Shown: positions 1-7,284, counted from the first letter of the stretch. The stretch is 11,264 nt of DNA from an uncultured Clostridia bacterium (GCA_945916025.1 CAMEGD010000039.1:1-11264); one strand, 5' to 3'. Made by a program: numbers and translations. Notes: a model not told the origin generated them from the letters alone.

Positions 1-462
1 CTAATGGAAAAGGAAGACATTGAAAAAGCCTACAATAAGGCCATTAGATATGTATCCAAATCCCTAAAGACCACAAAGGAAGTTAGAGACTATCTTTACA
101 AACACAAGGTTCCAGCTAACTTTCATGATGAAGTAATAAAAAAGTTGGAAGATATAAAGCTCTTAGATGACAAAAGATATCTGGAAATTTACTTAGAAGA
201 AAAATTTAATTACTCTACAGATGGTCCAATGAAAATAAAGAGCAAACTTTATCAAAAGGGCTTTTCTTCTCAAGATGTAGACCCTTATTTAGAACAATAT
301 AGAAACCAAGAAGAGGACAATCTAAGAAAGGCCATAGAGATCCGTCTAAGGTCTAAAAAAAATGAAGACAAAAACAAGCTTATTAGGTACCTTCTATCAA
401 AGGGCTTTGATTATTCTAGTATAAAAGATGTAATAGGAGACTACTACAAAGATGACTGCTAA
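1..462 (+). CDS. recX: RecX, regulator of RecA (5'-truncated by the window edge)
   Basis: RecX proteins bind RecA filaments and inhibit recombinase and coprotease activity in the cytoplasm. The visible part is a run of helical three-helix repeats. The first, with AYNKAIRYVSKSLKTTKEV followed by RDYL, matches the usual RecX repeat (A..yaLryLs...rs..EvrdyL). Later repeats carry KLEDIKLLDDKRY, MKIKSKLYQKGF and KLIRYLLSKGFDYSSIKDVI. An ATG at 4 gives 152 residues, but the codon before it (CTA) is open in frame. Clostridial RecX usually has about 50 more residues before this first repeat, so I infer that the true start lies outside the window. The gene ends with TAA at 460-462 and overlaps the next gene by 11 bases, which suggests cotranscription. 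Family identification is secure; the start is not. Confidence 0.88.
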   Translation, partial: LMEKEDIEKAYNKAIRYVSKSLKTTKEVRDYLYKHKVPANFHDEVIKKLEDIKLLDDKRYLEIYLEEKFNYSTDGPMKIKSKLYQKGFSSQDVDPYLEQYRNQEEDNLRKAIEIRLRSKKNEDKNKLIRYLLSKGFDYSSIKDVIGDYYKDDC

Positions 463-712
463 TTACTATGTATATATCTTACTTTGTAGGGACAATAGCC
501 TCTACACAGGAATTACAAATGATCTAGAAAAAAGGCTAAAGGCCCACAACAATAAGACTGCCTCAAAGTACACTAGGGGTAGAACACCAGTTACCCTAGT
601 ATATTATGAAGAAATTCCTGAAAAGGGAATGGCCCTTAGTAGAGAGTGGCAAATAAAAAAACTTACTAAAGAACAAAAGCAAAAGTTAATAAAAAATTTC
701 AAAAAAAAATGA
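452..712 (+). CDS. GIY-YIG nuclease family protein (UPF0213/YhbQ-YazA type)
   Basis: This 86-residue single-domain protein belongs to the small GIY-YIG group. Visible signature: YVYILLC at 6-12 and LYTGIT at 17-22 (the GIY and YIG half motifs), R28 in DLEKRLKAHN, and E65 in SREWQIKK, matching the family's catalytic Tyr, Arg and metal-binding Glu. The strongly basic C-terminus (KKLTKEQKQKLIKNFKKK) fits nucleic-acid binding. Related proteins are small structure- or ssDNA-directed nucleases, but the substrate here cannot be read from sequence. The ATG at 452 lies inside the end of recX, with AGGAG at 435-439 about 12 bases upstream, slightly long spacing. Pairing with recX hints at a DNA-repair context, which is inference. 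The stop codon touches the terminator hairpin that begins at 711. Confidence 0.9.
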   Translation: MTANYYVYILLCRDNSLYTGITNDLEKRLKAHNNKTASKYTRGRTPVTLVYYEEIPEKGMALSREWQIKKLTKEQKQKLIKNFKKK

Positions 713-751
713 CTAGCAATACTAAGTATTAGTAAGGCTAGTCGATTTTTT
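711..751. terminator. Bidirectional intrinsic terminator between convergent genes
   Basis: GACTAGC at 711-717 pairs perfectly with GCTAGTC at 737-743. Inside, TACTA (720-724) pairs with TAGTA (730-734) around a five-base loop, after a 2x2 internal loop. On the plus strand it is followed by GATTTTTT. On the minus strand the A-run at 701-709 gives a nine-U tail. It can therefore end both the recX/GIY-YIG transcript and the minus-strand gene that finishes at 750. Confidence 0.9.
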
Positions 752-1097
752 AATATTCTTCAAAATCCATGTCTGCTTCTTTAAATGTAGATTTTTTTGG
801 TTTAAAAACTACACCGATAATCAGGGCAAAACAAATCCCAATTACCCCAGCTCCAATAGCTACCATAGAAAAGACAATGTTACCTAAATATGCCTTATCA
901 TATAAGTGACCTAGAAGTCCGGCAAAGATAAATAGTCCAACTACCAAGGAAATAAGTCCTGGCAAGTATTTAGGAAACCTTAATTTTTCTGTGAAATGGT
1001 GGATTGCAAAGGTAATTACTAAAATAGCAAAAACTGCAAATAATATAATCATCAAGTATTCATCTTGAGTTTGTATTAATTCTTTTATTTCGTTCAT
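750..1097 (-). CDS. Small three-helix membrane protein of unknown function
   Basis: I do not recognise the family. I place the start at the ATG at 1097 (MNEIKELIQ, 115 residues) because AAGAGGTG (1110-1103) lies just upstream. A further in-frame start at 1124 would put the ribosome site inside the coding region. Three hydrophobic stretches are visible: about residues 14-33, 45-63 and 72-98. A short basic loop with HHFTEKLRFPKYLP joins the first two. The tail after helix 3 is charged, first basic (KPKKS) and then acidic (EADMDFEEY). No catalytic motif can be seen. It follows the lipoprotein gene by 48 bases with no hairpin between, so it could be read from the upstream operon as well as from a possible local promoter. 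It ends at the two-way terminator. Confidence 0.72.
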   Translation of the reverse strand: MNEIKELIQTQDEYLMIILFAVFAILVITFAIHHFTEKLRFPKYLPGLISLVVGLFIFAGLLGHLYDKAYLGNIVFSMVAIGAGVIGICFALIIGVVFKPKKSTFKEADMDFEEY

Positions 1098-1115
1098 TTC
1101 CACACCTCTTGAGTA

Positions 1116-1144
1116 ATTATACAATATTTTAATTGACCAAACAA
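1116..1144 (-). promoter_or_regulatory. Possible promoter for the small membrane protein gene
   Basis: On the minus strand TTGTTT (1144-1139) is separated by 17 bases from a perfect TATAAT (1121-1116). The spacing is ideal, but the predicted transcription start, near 1109, falls inside the ribosome-binding sequence, which argues against this box being the main start. Treat it as a weak candidate. Confidence 0.25.
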
Positions 1145-1145
1145 G

Positions 1146-2531
1146 TTATTTGCCCCTATATGAAGTATTTTGACCTTCAAGTTCATTTAGTCTTGTAGTA
1201 TCAACTAAATCAAGGGAAACAATAGCCTCTCCCATATCTAAATCTTTAGAAAATAGCTTTGCATAGGTTTTACTTGCCCTGTCAATATAGACCACTTCAA
1301 TGGAATTCTTATATATAATTACATACTCGTTATCTATTGGAGTAGAATAAGCATCTACAATATTTGGAAATAAGCCCTTCATTGATTGGAAGTTTACGGT
1401 AGAATTTTTTTCTTCCACATAAGAGAAGTTACTACTTATAATAAAGTCCCTATTATATACTTCATTGTTGGACAAAGTTGGAACTCGCCCTTTTAGAACT
1501 GTATAACCATTTTCTCTAGTGATTCCTATATTATAAACAGTTTGTAAAAAGGTAGCCTCAGTATTTGATGTATTAATAACATCTATAATTCTATCGTAAC
1601 TAAAGTCTACAATATCTTCTATCCTAAGTTGGTGTAGACCTTCTCTATTATTGGTCTGATAGGTGTTAAGGGTGTTTAATCTAGTTTCATAAATATTTTC
1701 TATAGTCAAGTAAGAATCAGAAAGGTAGTTTATCCTAAAATCTTTAGGCCGAGCATCTGGGTTTACATTTAATATATTAATTGGAGACCCATTTAAAAAC
1801 ACTGTTGATACAAGGGTTTTGTCTACTTCTGTCTTTTTAACATCATATCTATCTATGCTAACTCCATTGTCAATTAGAATACCCTTTACACTCCTATCAT
1901 TTATTAACCTATCCTTGTAGTTAAGAATCAAAGTTTCGTATTGATAAGCTGCCTTGTCCTTTGAAAGGTCCCCAGGGCTTCTAAGTCCAATGGCTAAAGT
2001 CCAAGTATTATTTGGATTAAATATATCCTTTTGAGAATAAGATACTTTTATCTCATTTTTTTCAGCCTCAGAAAAAGTATCCTTCTGTCTTTTTAGCTCT
2101 ACTAACTCATTGTTAAAAAACAAGAGACACTTTCCATAAGTTATAGGAACTACTTCCGCAACTAAGGTCCCGTCCTTTTTAATCTCAACTATATTTACAT
2201 CCTTTAGATTTACTAGGTTTGATAGGTCTTTTAGGGATCTTTTTTGAGATACATAGTCCTTCCAGCTAGTTTGAACTATTTCAAACTCTGGGTCAAGGTA
2301 GATCCTATCCTTACTAGCAAAAAAATCTATATTAAACATAAACTCATCATTAACTTTGTTAGTGTTTCTAGATTCACTTTCAATAACACTTTCAATAGTC
2401 CATAGGCCATTAATGGGAGATGCCATTAATTTAGGTTTATAGGTTTTGTTTATGTTTCCATAGTTTAGGTCTCCACAAGAAGTTAAAAATATGGTCATTA
2501 ACAAGATTAGGCATAAAAGTCTTTTTTTCAT
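1146..2531 (-). CDS. Lipoprotein encoded with a two-component system, function unknown
   Basis: The N-terminus is a clear lipoprotein signal: MKKR, a hydrophobic core, then the lipobox LTSC with Cys19 as the lipidation site, giving a surface-anchored protein of 461 residues. The rest is soluble, rich in Asn, Asp, Ser and beta-type segments (for example EYVIIYKNSIEVVYIDRASK), without any motif I can name. The start codon overlaps the kinase stop in an ATGA arrangement (2528-2531), and AAGGAG sits inside the kinase's last codons, so translation is probably coupled. Lipoproteins or membrane accessories next to kinases often tune the sensor, as WalH/WalI do for WalK. Applying that role here is inference from context, not similarity. 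The C-terminal tail (NELEGQNTSYRGK) is polar and probably disordered. Confidence 0.82.
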   Translation of the reverse strand: MKKRLLCLILLMTIFLTSCGDLNYGNINKTYKPKLMASPINGLWTIESVIESESRNTNKVNDEFMFNIDFFASKDRIYLDPEFEIVQTSWKDYVSQKRSLKDLSNLVNLKDVNIVEIKKDGTLVAEVVPITYGKCLLFFNNELVELKRQKDTFSEAEKNEIKVSYSQKDIFNPNNTWTLAIGLRSPGDLSKDKAAYQYETLILNYKDRLINDRSVKGILIDNGVSIDRYDVKKTEVDKTLVSTVFLNGSPINILNVNPDARPKDFRINYLSDSYLTIENIYETRLNTLNTYQTNNREGLHQLRIEDIVDFSYDRIIDVINTSNTEATFLQTVYNIGITRENGYTVLKGRVPTLSNNEVYNRDFIISSNFSYVEEKNSTVNFQSMKGLFPNIVDAYSTPIDNEYVIIYKNSIEVVYIDRASKTYAKLFSKDLDMGEAIVSLDLVDTTRLNELEGQNTSYRGK

Positions 2532-3940
2532 TTACTCATCTCCTTTAGACCACTTGGCACAACAATTGTAATTGTAGTCCCCTTACCAACTTGGGACTCT
2601 ATCCTTAGGTCACCATTGTGAAGGTTAATTATTTCATCACTTATGGAAAGACCAAGGCCTGTGTGACTTTTCCCAAGGTTACCCTTAAAGAACTTTTCTT
2701 TTACCCTGTTTATTTGGTCTTCTGGAATTCCTGCCCCAGTATCTGTAACAAAAAATACCAGCTCATTTAGGGCGTTTTTCCTAGCCCCTAGAGAGATCAT
2801 ACCTGGACTGTCAGTAAATTTAATTGCATTATCTAACACATTTATAAATACTTGCTTCATCCTATCTGGGTCTACTACCATGTCTCCAAGGTCATCAGCA
2901 AAGTCAATAACAAATACTAAATCATCCCCTAAGATTCTAGGTTTCATTTGGTTAATAATATTTTCTAAAAAGTCATCTACATTTATTTGTTCCTTATTTA
3001 AGGTTACCCTTCCTGATGTAAATCTTGAAAAGTCCAATAGTTCCTCTACCATATCAGAAAGTCTATCTGCCTCTGAAACTATAATGTCCAGTCCTTCATT
3101 TACTATCTTTTTGTCAATATTGTCTCCCCCTTGGATAGTAATAGCCCATCCCTTTATGGAAGTAAGAGGGGTCCTAAGTTCATGACTAACAGAAGATATA
3201 AAGTCGTTTTTTAGTTGGTCCCTTTTTATAAGTTCTTCTGCCATGTAGTTTATTGAATTAGATAAATGTTCAATTTCATCTCCAGTTTTTATATCACTTC
3301 TAATGGAAAATTGGCCATCTGCGATTTTTTCAGAAACCTCCTTTAGGTTATTTAAAGGTTTAACAAAGGACTTAGCAAAATAATTAGACATTAACAATGA
3401 AACCATAACAATAAAGACCCCAAGGGATATGAAAATAGCTACAGATTTTATTTGCATAGCTTGAAGGCTAGATAGGCCTATTACCATCCTAAGAGTTCCT
3501 ATATATTGGTTTGTTGAATTAAAAATAGGAGCAGACATAGCCATGACCTGCTCATCACTATAATCTACCCTACCTCTCCAAGTTCCCCTAGTTCCTTCTT
3601 TGGCTAGTGTAATATCTGGATATATTATTTTTTCAGTATACAAGACTCCTAGAGAATCAAAGATAACATAACCCTTGTCATTAATAATTTGGACTTGGGC
3701 ATTATCACTATCAAAAAAATGTCTAAATCTAGGGTCATGGATATCCACAGAGTCCAAGGATTCAGTCCTTAGTCTTATGGAACTTATGGCATAATCTAAA
3801 TTATCAGCCATTATTCTTTCCATGTTCTTGTATGAAATTTGGTCAATTCCAATTATGACTATCATTTCAAAGAGAATTACCACAAAGGCAATAATCATGG
3901 TAAAACTTCTAAATAGTCTTTTTTGAATAGAACTTTTCAA
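2528..3940 (-). CDS. HAMP-domain sensor histidine kinase (WalK/PhoR-like)
   Basis: This membrane-bound kinase would phosphorylate the adjacent response regulator. Domain order in 470 residues: transmembrane helix about 13-32; extracellular sensor of about 130 residues with a Cache/PAS-like pattern (AQVQIINDKGYVIFDS); second helix about 165-185; HAMP about 186-240; HisKA with phospho-accepting His253 in SVSHELRTPLTSIKGW; and an ATPase domain with N-box Asn371 (NVLDNAIKFT), G1 (DTGAGI, 400-405), F-box (EKFFKG) and G2 (TGLGLS, 427-432). All catalytic boxes are intact. No cytoplasmic PAS lies between HAMP and HisKA, unlike typical WalK. The start is TTG at 3940, 9 bases after the regulator's stop, preceded by AGGAAG. 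No ATG gives a sensible N-terminus. The signal sensed is unknown; an envelope cue is inferred from the neighbours. Confidence 0.95.
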   Translation of the reverse strand: MKSSIQKRLFRSFTMIIAFVVILFEMIVIIGIDQISYKNMERIMADNLDYAISSIRLRTESLDSVDIHDPRFRHFFDSDNAQVQIINDKGYVIFDSLGVLYTEKIIYPDITLAKEGTRGTWRGRVDYSDEQVMAMSAPIFNSTNQYIGTLRMVIGLSSLQAMQIKSVAIFISLGVFIVMVSLLMSNYFAKSFVKPLNNLKEVSEKIADGQFSIRSDIKTGDEIEHLSNSINYMAEELIKRDQLKNDFISSVSHELRTPLTSIKGWAITIQGGDNIDKKIVNEGLDIIVSEADRLSDMVEELLDFSRFTSGRVTLNKEQINVDDFLENIINQMKPRILGDDLVFVIDFADDLGDMVVDPDRMKQVFINVLDNAIKFTDSPGMISLGARKNALNELVFFVTDTGAGIPEDQINRVKEKFFKGNLGKSHTGLGLSISDEIINLHNGDLRIESQVGKGTTITIVVPSGLKEMSK

Positions 3941-3949
3941 ATTATCTTC

Positions 3950-4636
3950 CTACACTTCCCAAATATAACCTACTCCCCAAACAGTTTTTATAAACTCAGG
4001 TCTAGAGGAGTCCTCTTCAATTTTTGACCTTAATCTTCTAATATTTACATCTACAATTTTTGAATCCCCAATAAAATCCTCTCCCCAAACATTGTCTAGG
4101 ATTTCATCACGGGAAATAGCCTTCTTTTGGTTTTCTAAAAACAAGAGAATTACCTGATATTCAGTAGGAGTAAGGATAATCTCTTCCTGGTTTTTATAAA
4201 ACTTTCTGGCCTTTTTGTCTAACTTAAAGACTGAAGAAGAAATTACTTCCTTGTCCTTGTCATCAGTTGGGACAATTAGCCTTCTTTCTAGAGACTTAAT
4301 TCTTAGAACTAATTCCTTAGGATTAAATGGCTTGGACATATAATCATCAGAGCCTACTTCTAGGCCGTGAATCTTGTCTATGTCTTGGTTTTTAGCTGTA
4401 AGCATAATAATTCCCATAGTTTTTTCATAACGTCTAAGGGCTTCACAAACCTGATATCCATCTATACCAGGAAGCATAATATCTAAGAGTACTATATCTG
4501 GATTAAAGGTCTTAGCAATTTCTAGGGCATCTTCCCCACTACCTGCTTCGCAAACTTCATATTCCTCAATTTCCAAATTTACCCTAATAAATTTTCTTAT
4601 GGACTCCTCGTCCTCTACTATTAATATCTTTGTCAA
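3950..4636 (-). CDS. OmpR/PhoB-family response regulator
   Basis: This cytoplasmic DNA-binding regulator is the likely partner of the kinase immediately downstream. The receiver domain (about 1-115) shows the acidic pair in VEDEE, the phospho-accepting Asp52 in PDIVLLDIMLPG, the switch Thr80 (IIMLTAK) and Lys102 (SKPF). The C-terminal winged helix (about 130-228) carries LTPTEYQVILLFLEN, SRDEILDNVWG, the recognition-helix region VDVNIRRLRSKIE and the wing TVWGVGYIWEV. The length of 228 residues is normal. The start codon is TTG (4636-4634), supported by AGGTGA six bases upstream and by the canonical KILIVEDE beginning. It overlaps the deacetylase stop by four bases (TTGA). Regulon unknown; autoregulation and cell-wall targets are guesses from context. 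Confidence 0.96.
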   Translation of the reverse strand: MTKILIVEDEESIRKFIRVNLEIEEYEVCEAGSGEDALEIAKTFNPDIVLLDIMLPGIDGYQVCEALRRYEKTMGIIMLTAKNQDIDKIHGLEVGSDDYMSKPFNPKELVLRIKSLERRLIVPTDDKDKEVISSSVFKLDKKARKFYKNQEEIILTPTEYQVILLFLENQKKAISRDEILDNVWGEDFIGDSKIVDVNIRRLRSKIEEDSSRPEFIKTVWGVGYIWEV

Positions 4637-5577
4637 TTTATATCACCTAAACCTTTAAAAGTATATCCTTCTTCCTTTAACTGTCTGATTATTTCTGGAA
4701 GGGAAGATATTGTATTAGTCTTGGCGTTAGTATCGTGCATTAAAGATAATACTACATTGTAACCAGACCTAGTTTCATTAAATCTGTTAATTAAATAAGA
4801 CTCAGATGGATTTTTCCCTTCTGCATCTCCATTTAAGGCATTCCAATCAAAATATACATATCCCATACTTTGAATTCTATCTACAAAAATTTCCTTATTT
4901 TCCCTATAAGAACCACCTGGGAACCTATAAAGATTTGTTTCAAAGTCTTCCCCTAAAATTGATTTTAATGTTTTTTTACAGTTTTCTATGTCCTCTTGTA
5001 GGGCATCTGGACTTGAATAAATCTTCCTGTAGTTATGGTCATAGGTGTGTATTCCTATGGAGTGGCCCTCATTATAAATTCTTTTTAATACTTCAGGATA
5101 GTATTCTGCATTGGCACCTACTACAAAGAAGGTTGCCTTAATATGATTTTCCTTTAGAATATCCAAAACTCTTCCAGTAGATTCTGAAGAAGGCCCATCG
5201 TCAAAGGTAAGGAAAACTTCCTTTTTTAGGTTGTTTTGTCTAGTAATCCTGCCCATGGCATGATCTACTATTCTTTGTTGCCTAAAAGACCTTAAAGCAT
5301 AATAGTTCTCGTTTTCTATTTTCTTTTCAAGGTTCATTCCTAAGTCTAAAAAATTGTTATTTTTAATTAGATTTTCTACATATTGAACACTTTGATTTTG
5401 CTGGTCTAAACCTGTAGCCTCTAAATTTTCTTCTGCCTGGTTAGGAGAGCTTTTAAGTGCCTTTACAAATAAAATTATGCCAGCTACAAAAACCCCCGCC
5501 AGAATTAAGGCAAAGATTCTCCTTCTTCTATAAAGTTTTTTTCTTTGATTTCTTTTGTATCTATTTTCTCTATCCAT
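4633..5577 (-). CDS. Membrane-anchored polysaccharide deacetylase (CE4/NodB family)
   Basis: CE4 enzymes remove N- or O-acetyl groups from wall polysaccharides such as peptidoglycan GlcNAc, often conferring lysozyme resistance. Motifs in order: MT1 TFDDGPS (124-130), with catalytic and metal-binding Asp; MT2 HTYDH (177-181), two metal-binding His; MT3 RFPGGSY (218-224); MT4 DWNALNGD (244-251); MT5 LMHD (279-282). All appear intact. The N-terminus is very basic (KRNQRKKLYRRRR), followed by one helix about 21-38 and a linker, so the catalytic domain sits outside the membrane. I chose the ATG at 5577 (314 residues), which has GGAG about six bases upstream. An in-frame TTG at 5589 lies over that ribosome site and is rejected. 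It is the first gene of the two-component cluster, which points to wall remodelling under the same control. Confidence 0.94.
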   Translation of the reverse strand: MDRENRYKRNQRKKLYRRRRIFALILAGVFVAGIILFVKALKSSPNQAEENLEATGLDQQNQSVQYVENLIKNNNFLDLGMNLEKKIENENYYALRSFRQQRIVDHAMGRITRQNNLKKEVFLTFDDGPSSESTGRVLDILKENHIKATFFVVGANAEYYPEVLKRIYNEGHSIGIHTYDHNYRKIYSSPDALQEDIENCKKTLKSILGEDFETNLYRFPGGSYRENKEIFVDRIQSMGYVYFDWNALNGDAEGKNPSESYLINRFNETRSGYNVVLSLMHDTNAKTNTISSLPEIIRQLKEEGYTFKGLGDIN

Positions 5578-5603
5578 AAATATCTCCAAAACAATTTTTA
5601 TTA

Positions 5604-5616
5604 ATACTAATAGTAT
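5604..5616. promoter_or_regulatory. Short perfect palindrome upstream of the deacetylase/two-component cluster
   Basis: ATACTA and TAGTAT flank a single central base, 27 bases upstream of the deacetylase start. On the minus strand the palindrome overlaps TATACT (5618-5613), a plausible -10 box, although I find no good -35 at the right distance. It could be an operator, but AT-rich DNA produces such palindromes by chance. Confidence 0.25.
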
Positions 5617-5674
5617 ATAACAAATTATTCTTAAAGTCCTTACAATAAAATGACAAAAATCTATTTATCCATTA

Positions 5675-5703
5675 GGAAAAGCCTCCAAATTTATTGAAGG
5701 CTT
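5675..5703 (-). terminator. Probable intrinsic terminator after serS
   Basis: On the minus strand AAGCCTTC (5703-5696) pairs with GGAGGCTT (5686-5679), eight pairs including one G-U, around a nine-base loop. The U-tract is short (TTTTCC), so termination may be partial, with some read-through into the deacetylase cluster. It begins 11 bases after the serS stop codon. Confidence 0.65.
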
Positions 5704-5714
5704 AGTTTATAAGA

Positions 5715-7001
5715 TTATTTTTTTGCTACTAGTTTTTCTTGTCCACCCATGTAAGGTTGAAGTACCTTTGGAATTCTAATGCTTCCGTCTTCTTGGTACA
5801 TATTTTCTAAAAAGGCAATTAAGGCTCTAGGTGTAGCTACAACTGTATTATTTAGAGTATGGGCAAAGTAGTTTCCATTTTCACCTCTAAGTCTAATGTT
5901 TAGTCTTCTAGCTTGAGCATCTCCAAGGTTTGAACAAGATCCAACTTCAAAGAATTTTTCTTGTCTTGGTGACCAAGCTTCTACATCCACTGATTTTACC
6001 TTAAGGTCAGCTAAATCTCCAGAACAACATTCTAAGGTTCTTACTGGAATTTCTAAAGACCTAAAGAAGTCTACTGAGTTTTTCCAAAGGTCATTGTACC
6101 AGTCCATAGACTCTTCTGGCTTACAAATAATTACCATTTCTTGTTTTTCAAATTGATGAACCCTGTAAACTCCCCTTTCTTCAATACCATGAGCTCCAAC
6201 TTCTTTTCTAAAACATGGAGAATAAGAAGTTAATTTTAGTGGCATTTCTTCTTCAGGTGTAAGTGTATTTATGAACTTTCCAATCATAGAGTGTTCACTA
6301 GTACCTATAAGGTATAGGTCTTCCCCTTGGATCTTATACATCATGTCTTCCATCTCCTTAAAAGACATAACTCCAGTAACTACATCAGAACGAATTAAAA
6401 ATGGTGGTATATGATAAGTGTATCCCCTATTTATCATAAAGTCCCTAGCGTAAGAAGTAATAGCAGAATGTAATCTTGCTACATCTCCTTGTAGGAAATA
6501 AAATCCATGGCCAGAAGTATTTCTAGAAGCATCTAAATCTACCCCAAGTAGAGATTCCATAATATCTATATGGTGAGGAATTTCAAAATCTGGCTTTTTA
6601 GCTTCCCCATATCTTTGAACTTCCACATTTTCAGAATCGTCTTTTCCAATTGGAACAGAGTCATCTATAATTTGAGGGATAATAATCATCCTCTTTTTGA
6701 TTTCTTCTTCAAGTTTTACTTCATCTTCTTCTAAATGAAGAAGCTCTTCATTAATTTCAACAACTCTCTTCTTGCACTCTTCAGCCTTGTCCTTTTCTCC
6801 CTTAGCCATAAAGCCGCCGATTTCCTTAGAAATTCTGTTTTTGTCTCCCCTAAGTTCGTCAGCTTTTGTTTTCTTAGCTCTAAACTCTTCGTCTAATGCC
6901 TTAACTTCATCAACTAAAGGTAGTTTTTCATCTTGAAACTTTTTCTTGATGTTTTCCTTTACAAGGTCGCCGTTTTCTCTAATGAACCTAATATCAATCA
7001 T
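5715..7001 (-). CDS. serS: Seryl-tRNA synthetase, archaeal-like/second clostridial type
   Basis: This enzyme charges tRNA-Ser with serine using ATP. The N-terminal 110 residues form the long helical tRNA-binding arm (charged coiled coil about 30-105). The class II catalytic core follows: motif 1 region around TYHIPPFLIRSDV (195-207), serine-site LIGTSEH (231-237), motif 2 from CFRKEVGAHGIEERG to HQFEKQEMV (263-290), and motif 3 LNNTVVATPRALIAFLEN (383-400) with Arg392. The length of 428 residues is typical. The core wording (GTSEH, GAHGIEERG, NNTVVATPRAL) departs from the common bacterial form (PTAEV, SAGRDTRG, NGSGLAVGRTL) and, from memory, resembles archaeal and clostridial SerS2 enzymes. 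Start ATG at 7001 is preceded by AGGAGG (7012-7007). Expression is controlled by the T-box leader upstream. Function is secure; subtype is less so. Confidence 0.96.
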   Translation of the reverse strand: MIDIRFIRENGDLVKENIKKKFQDEKLPLVDEVKALDEEFRAKKTKADELRGDKNRISKEIGGFMAKGEKDKAEECKKRVVEINEELLHLEEDEVKLEEEIKKRMIIIPQIIDDSVPIGKDDSENVEVQRYGEAKKPDFEIPHHIDIMESLLGVDLDASRNTSGHGFYFLQGDVARLHSAITSYARDFMINRGYTYHIPPFLIRSDVVTGVMSFKEMEDMMYKIQGEDLYLIGTSEHSMIGKFINTLTPEEEMPLKLTSYSPCFRKEVGAHGIEERGVYRVHQFEKQEMVIICKPEESMDWYNDLWKNSVDFFRSLEIPVRTLECCSGDLADLKVKSVDVEAWSPRQEKFFEVGSCSNLGDAQARRLNIRLRGENGNYFAHTLNNTVVATPRALIAFLENMYQEDGSIRIPKVLQPYMGGQEKLVAKK

Positions 7002-7055
7002 AATTTCCTCCTAAAATTTTTCATCTATATTTAGATGGGATTCTCTCTCTACAAT

Positions 7056-7250
7056 AAAAAAACCCATCCCACTAAGGGACGAGATCTACCCGCGTTGCCA
7101 CCCAATTTGGCCTAAAAATTCTTAAGCCCTCTTTAATAGTATGTGCTCTAGGAGCGGATTCGCTACCTTCTAGTTTTTAGCTTCCACCAACCGCTAACTC
7201 TCTATAAACTTCCACTAGTTACTATTTCCTATCACCGCACTTTTTAATTA
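7056..7250 (-). promoter_or_regulatory. Serine T-box leader (riboswitch) upstream of serS
   Basis: The leader RNA binds uncharged tRNA-Ser and then prevents transcription termination ahead of serS. Visible on the minus strand in order: AGTA of the stem I bulge, AGAGAG, the GGTTGGTGGAAG region, and GAATCC with specifier codon UCC (7158-7156), a serine codon. Next comes the T-box core GGGTGGCAACGCG (7103-7091), whose UGGC (7100-7097) would pair with a tRNA 3' end of GCCA, as expected for the G discriminator of tRNA-Ser. The terminator is CTCGTCCC (7083-7076) pairing with GGGATGGG (7070-7063), followed by seven U (7062-7056). Two independent tRNA contacts and the downstream gene all agree on serine. 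Confidence 0.96.
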
Positions 7251-7256
7251 CCATTT

Positions 7257-7284
7257 AGTATAACAGATACTCCCGTTTTTTCAA
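7257..7284 (-). promoter_or_regulatory. Promoter for the serS T-box transcript
   Basis: On the minus strand TTGAAA (7284-7279) and TATACT (7262-7257) are separated by 16 bases. The predicted start near 7250 places the whole T-box stem I inside the transcript, which supports this assignment. Confidence 0.75.

Noticed and set aside
711..743. Palindrome-rich sequence as an attachment site or repeat element
   Set aside because: Its position after the stop codon and the U-runs on both sides explain it fully as a two-way terminator.
2880..3185. Plus-strand open frame of 101 codons
   Set aside because: It lies wholly antisense to the kinase ATPase and HisKA coding region, has no ribosome site, and its Ser-rich translation is typical of an antisense shadow.
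4806..5141. Plus-strand open frame of 111 codons
   Set aside because: It is antisense to the conserved deacetylase catalytic domain, with no ribosome site and no recognisable product.
5577..5589. Upstream TTG start for the deacetylase
   Set aside because: It overlaps the GGAG ribosome site that serves the ATG at 5577.
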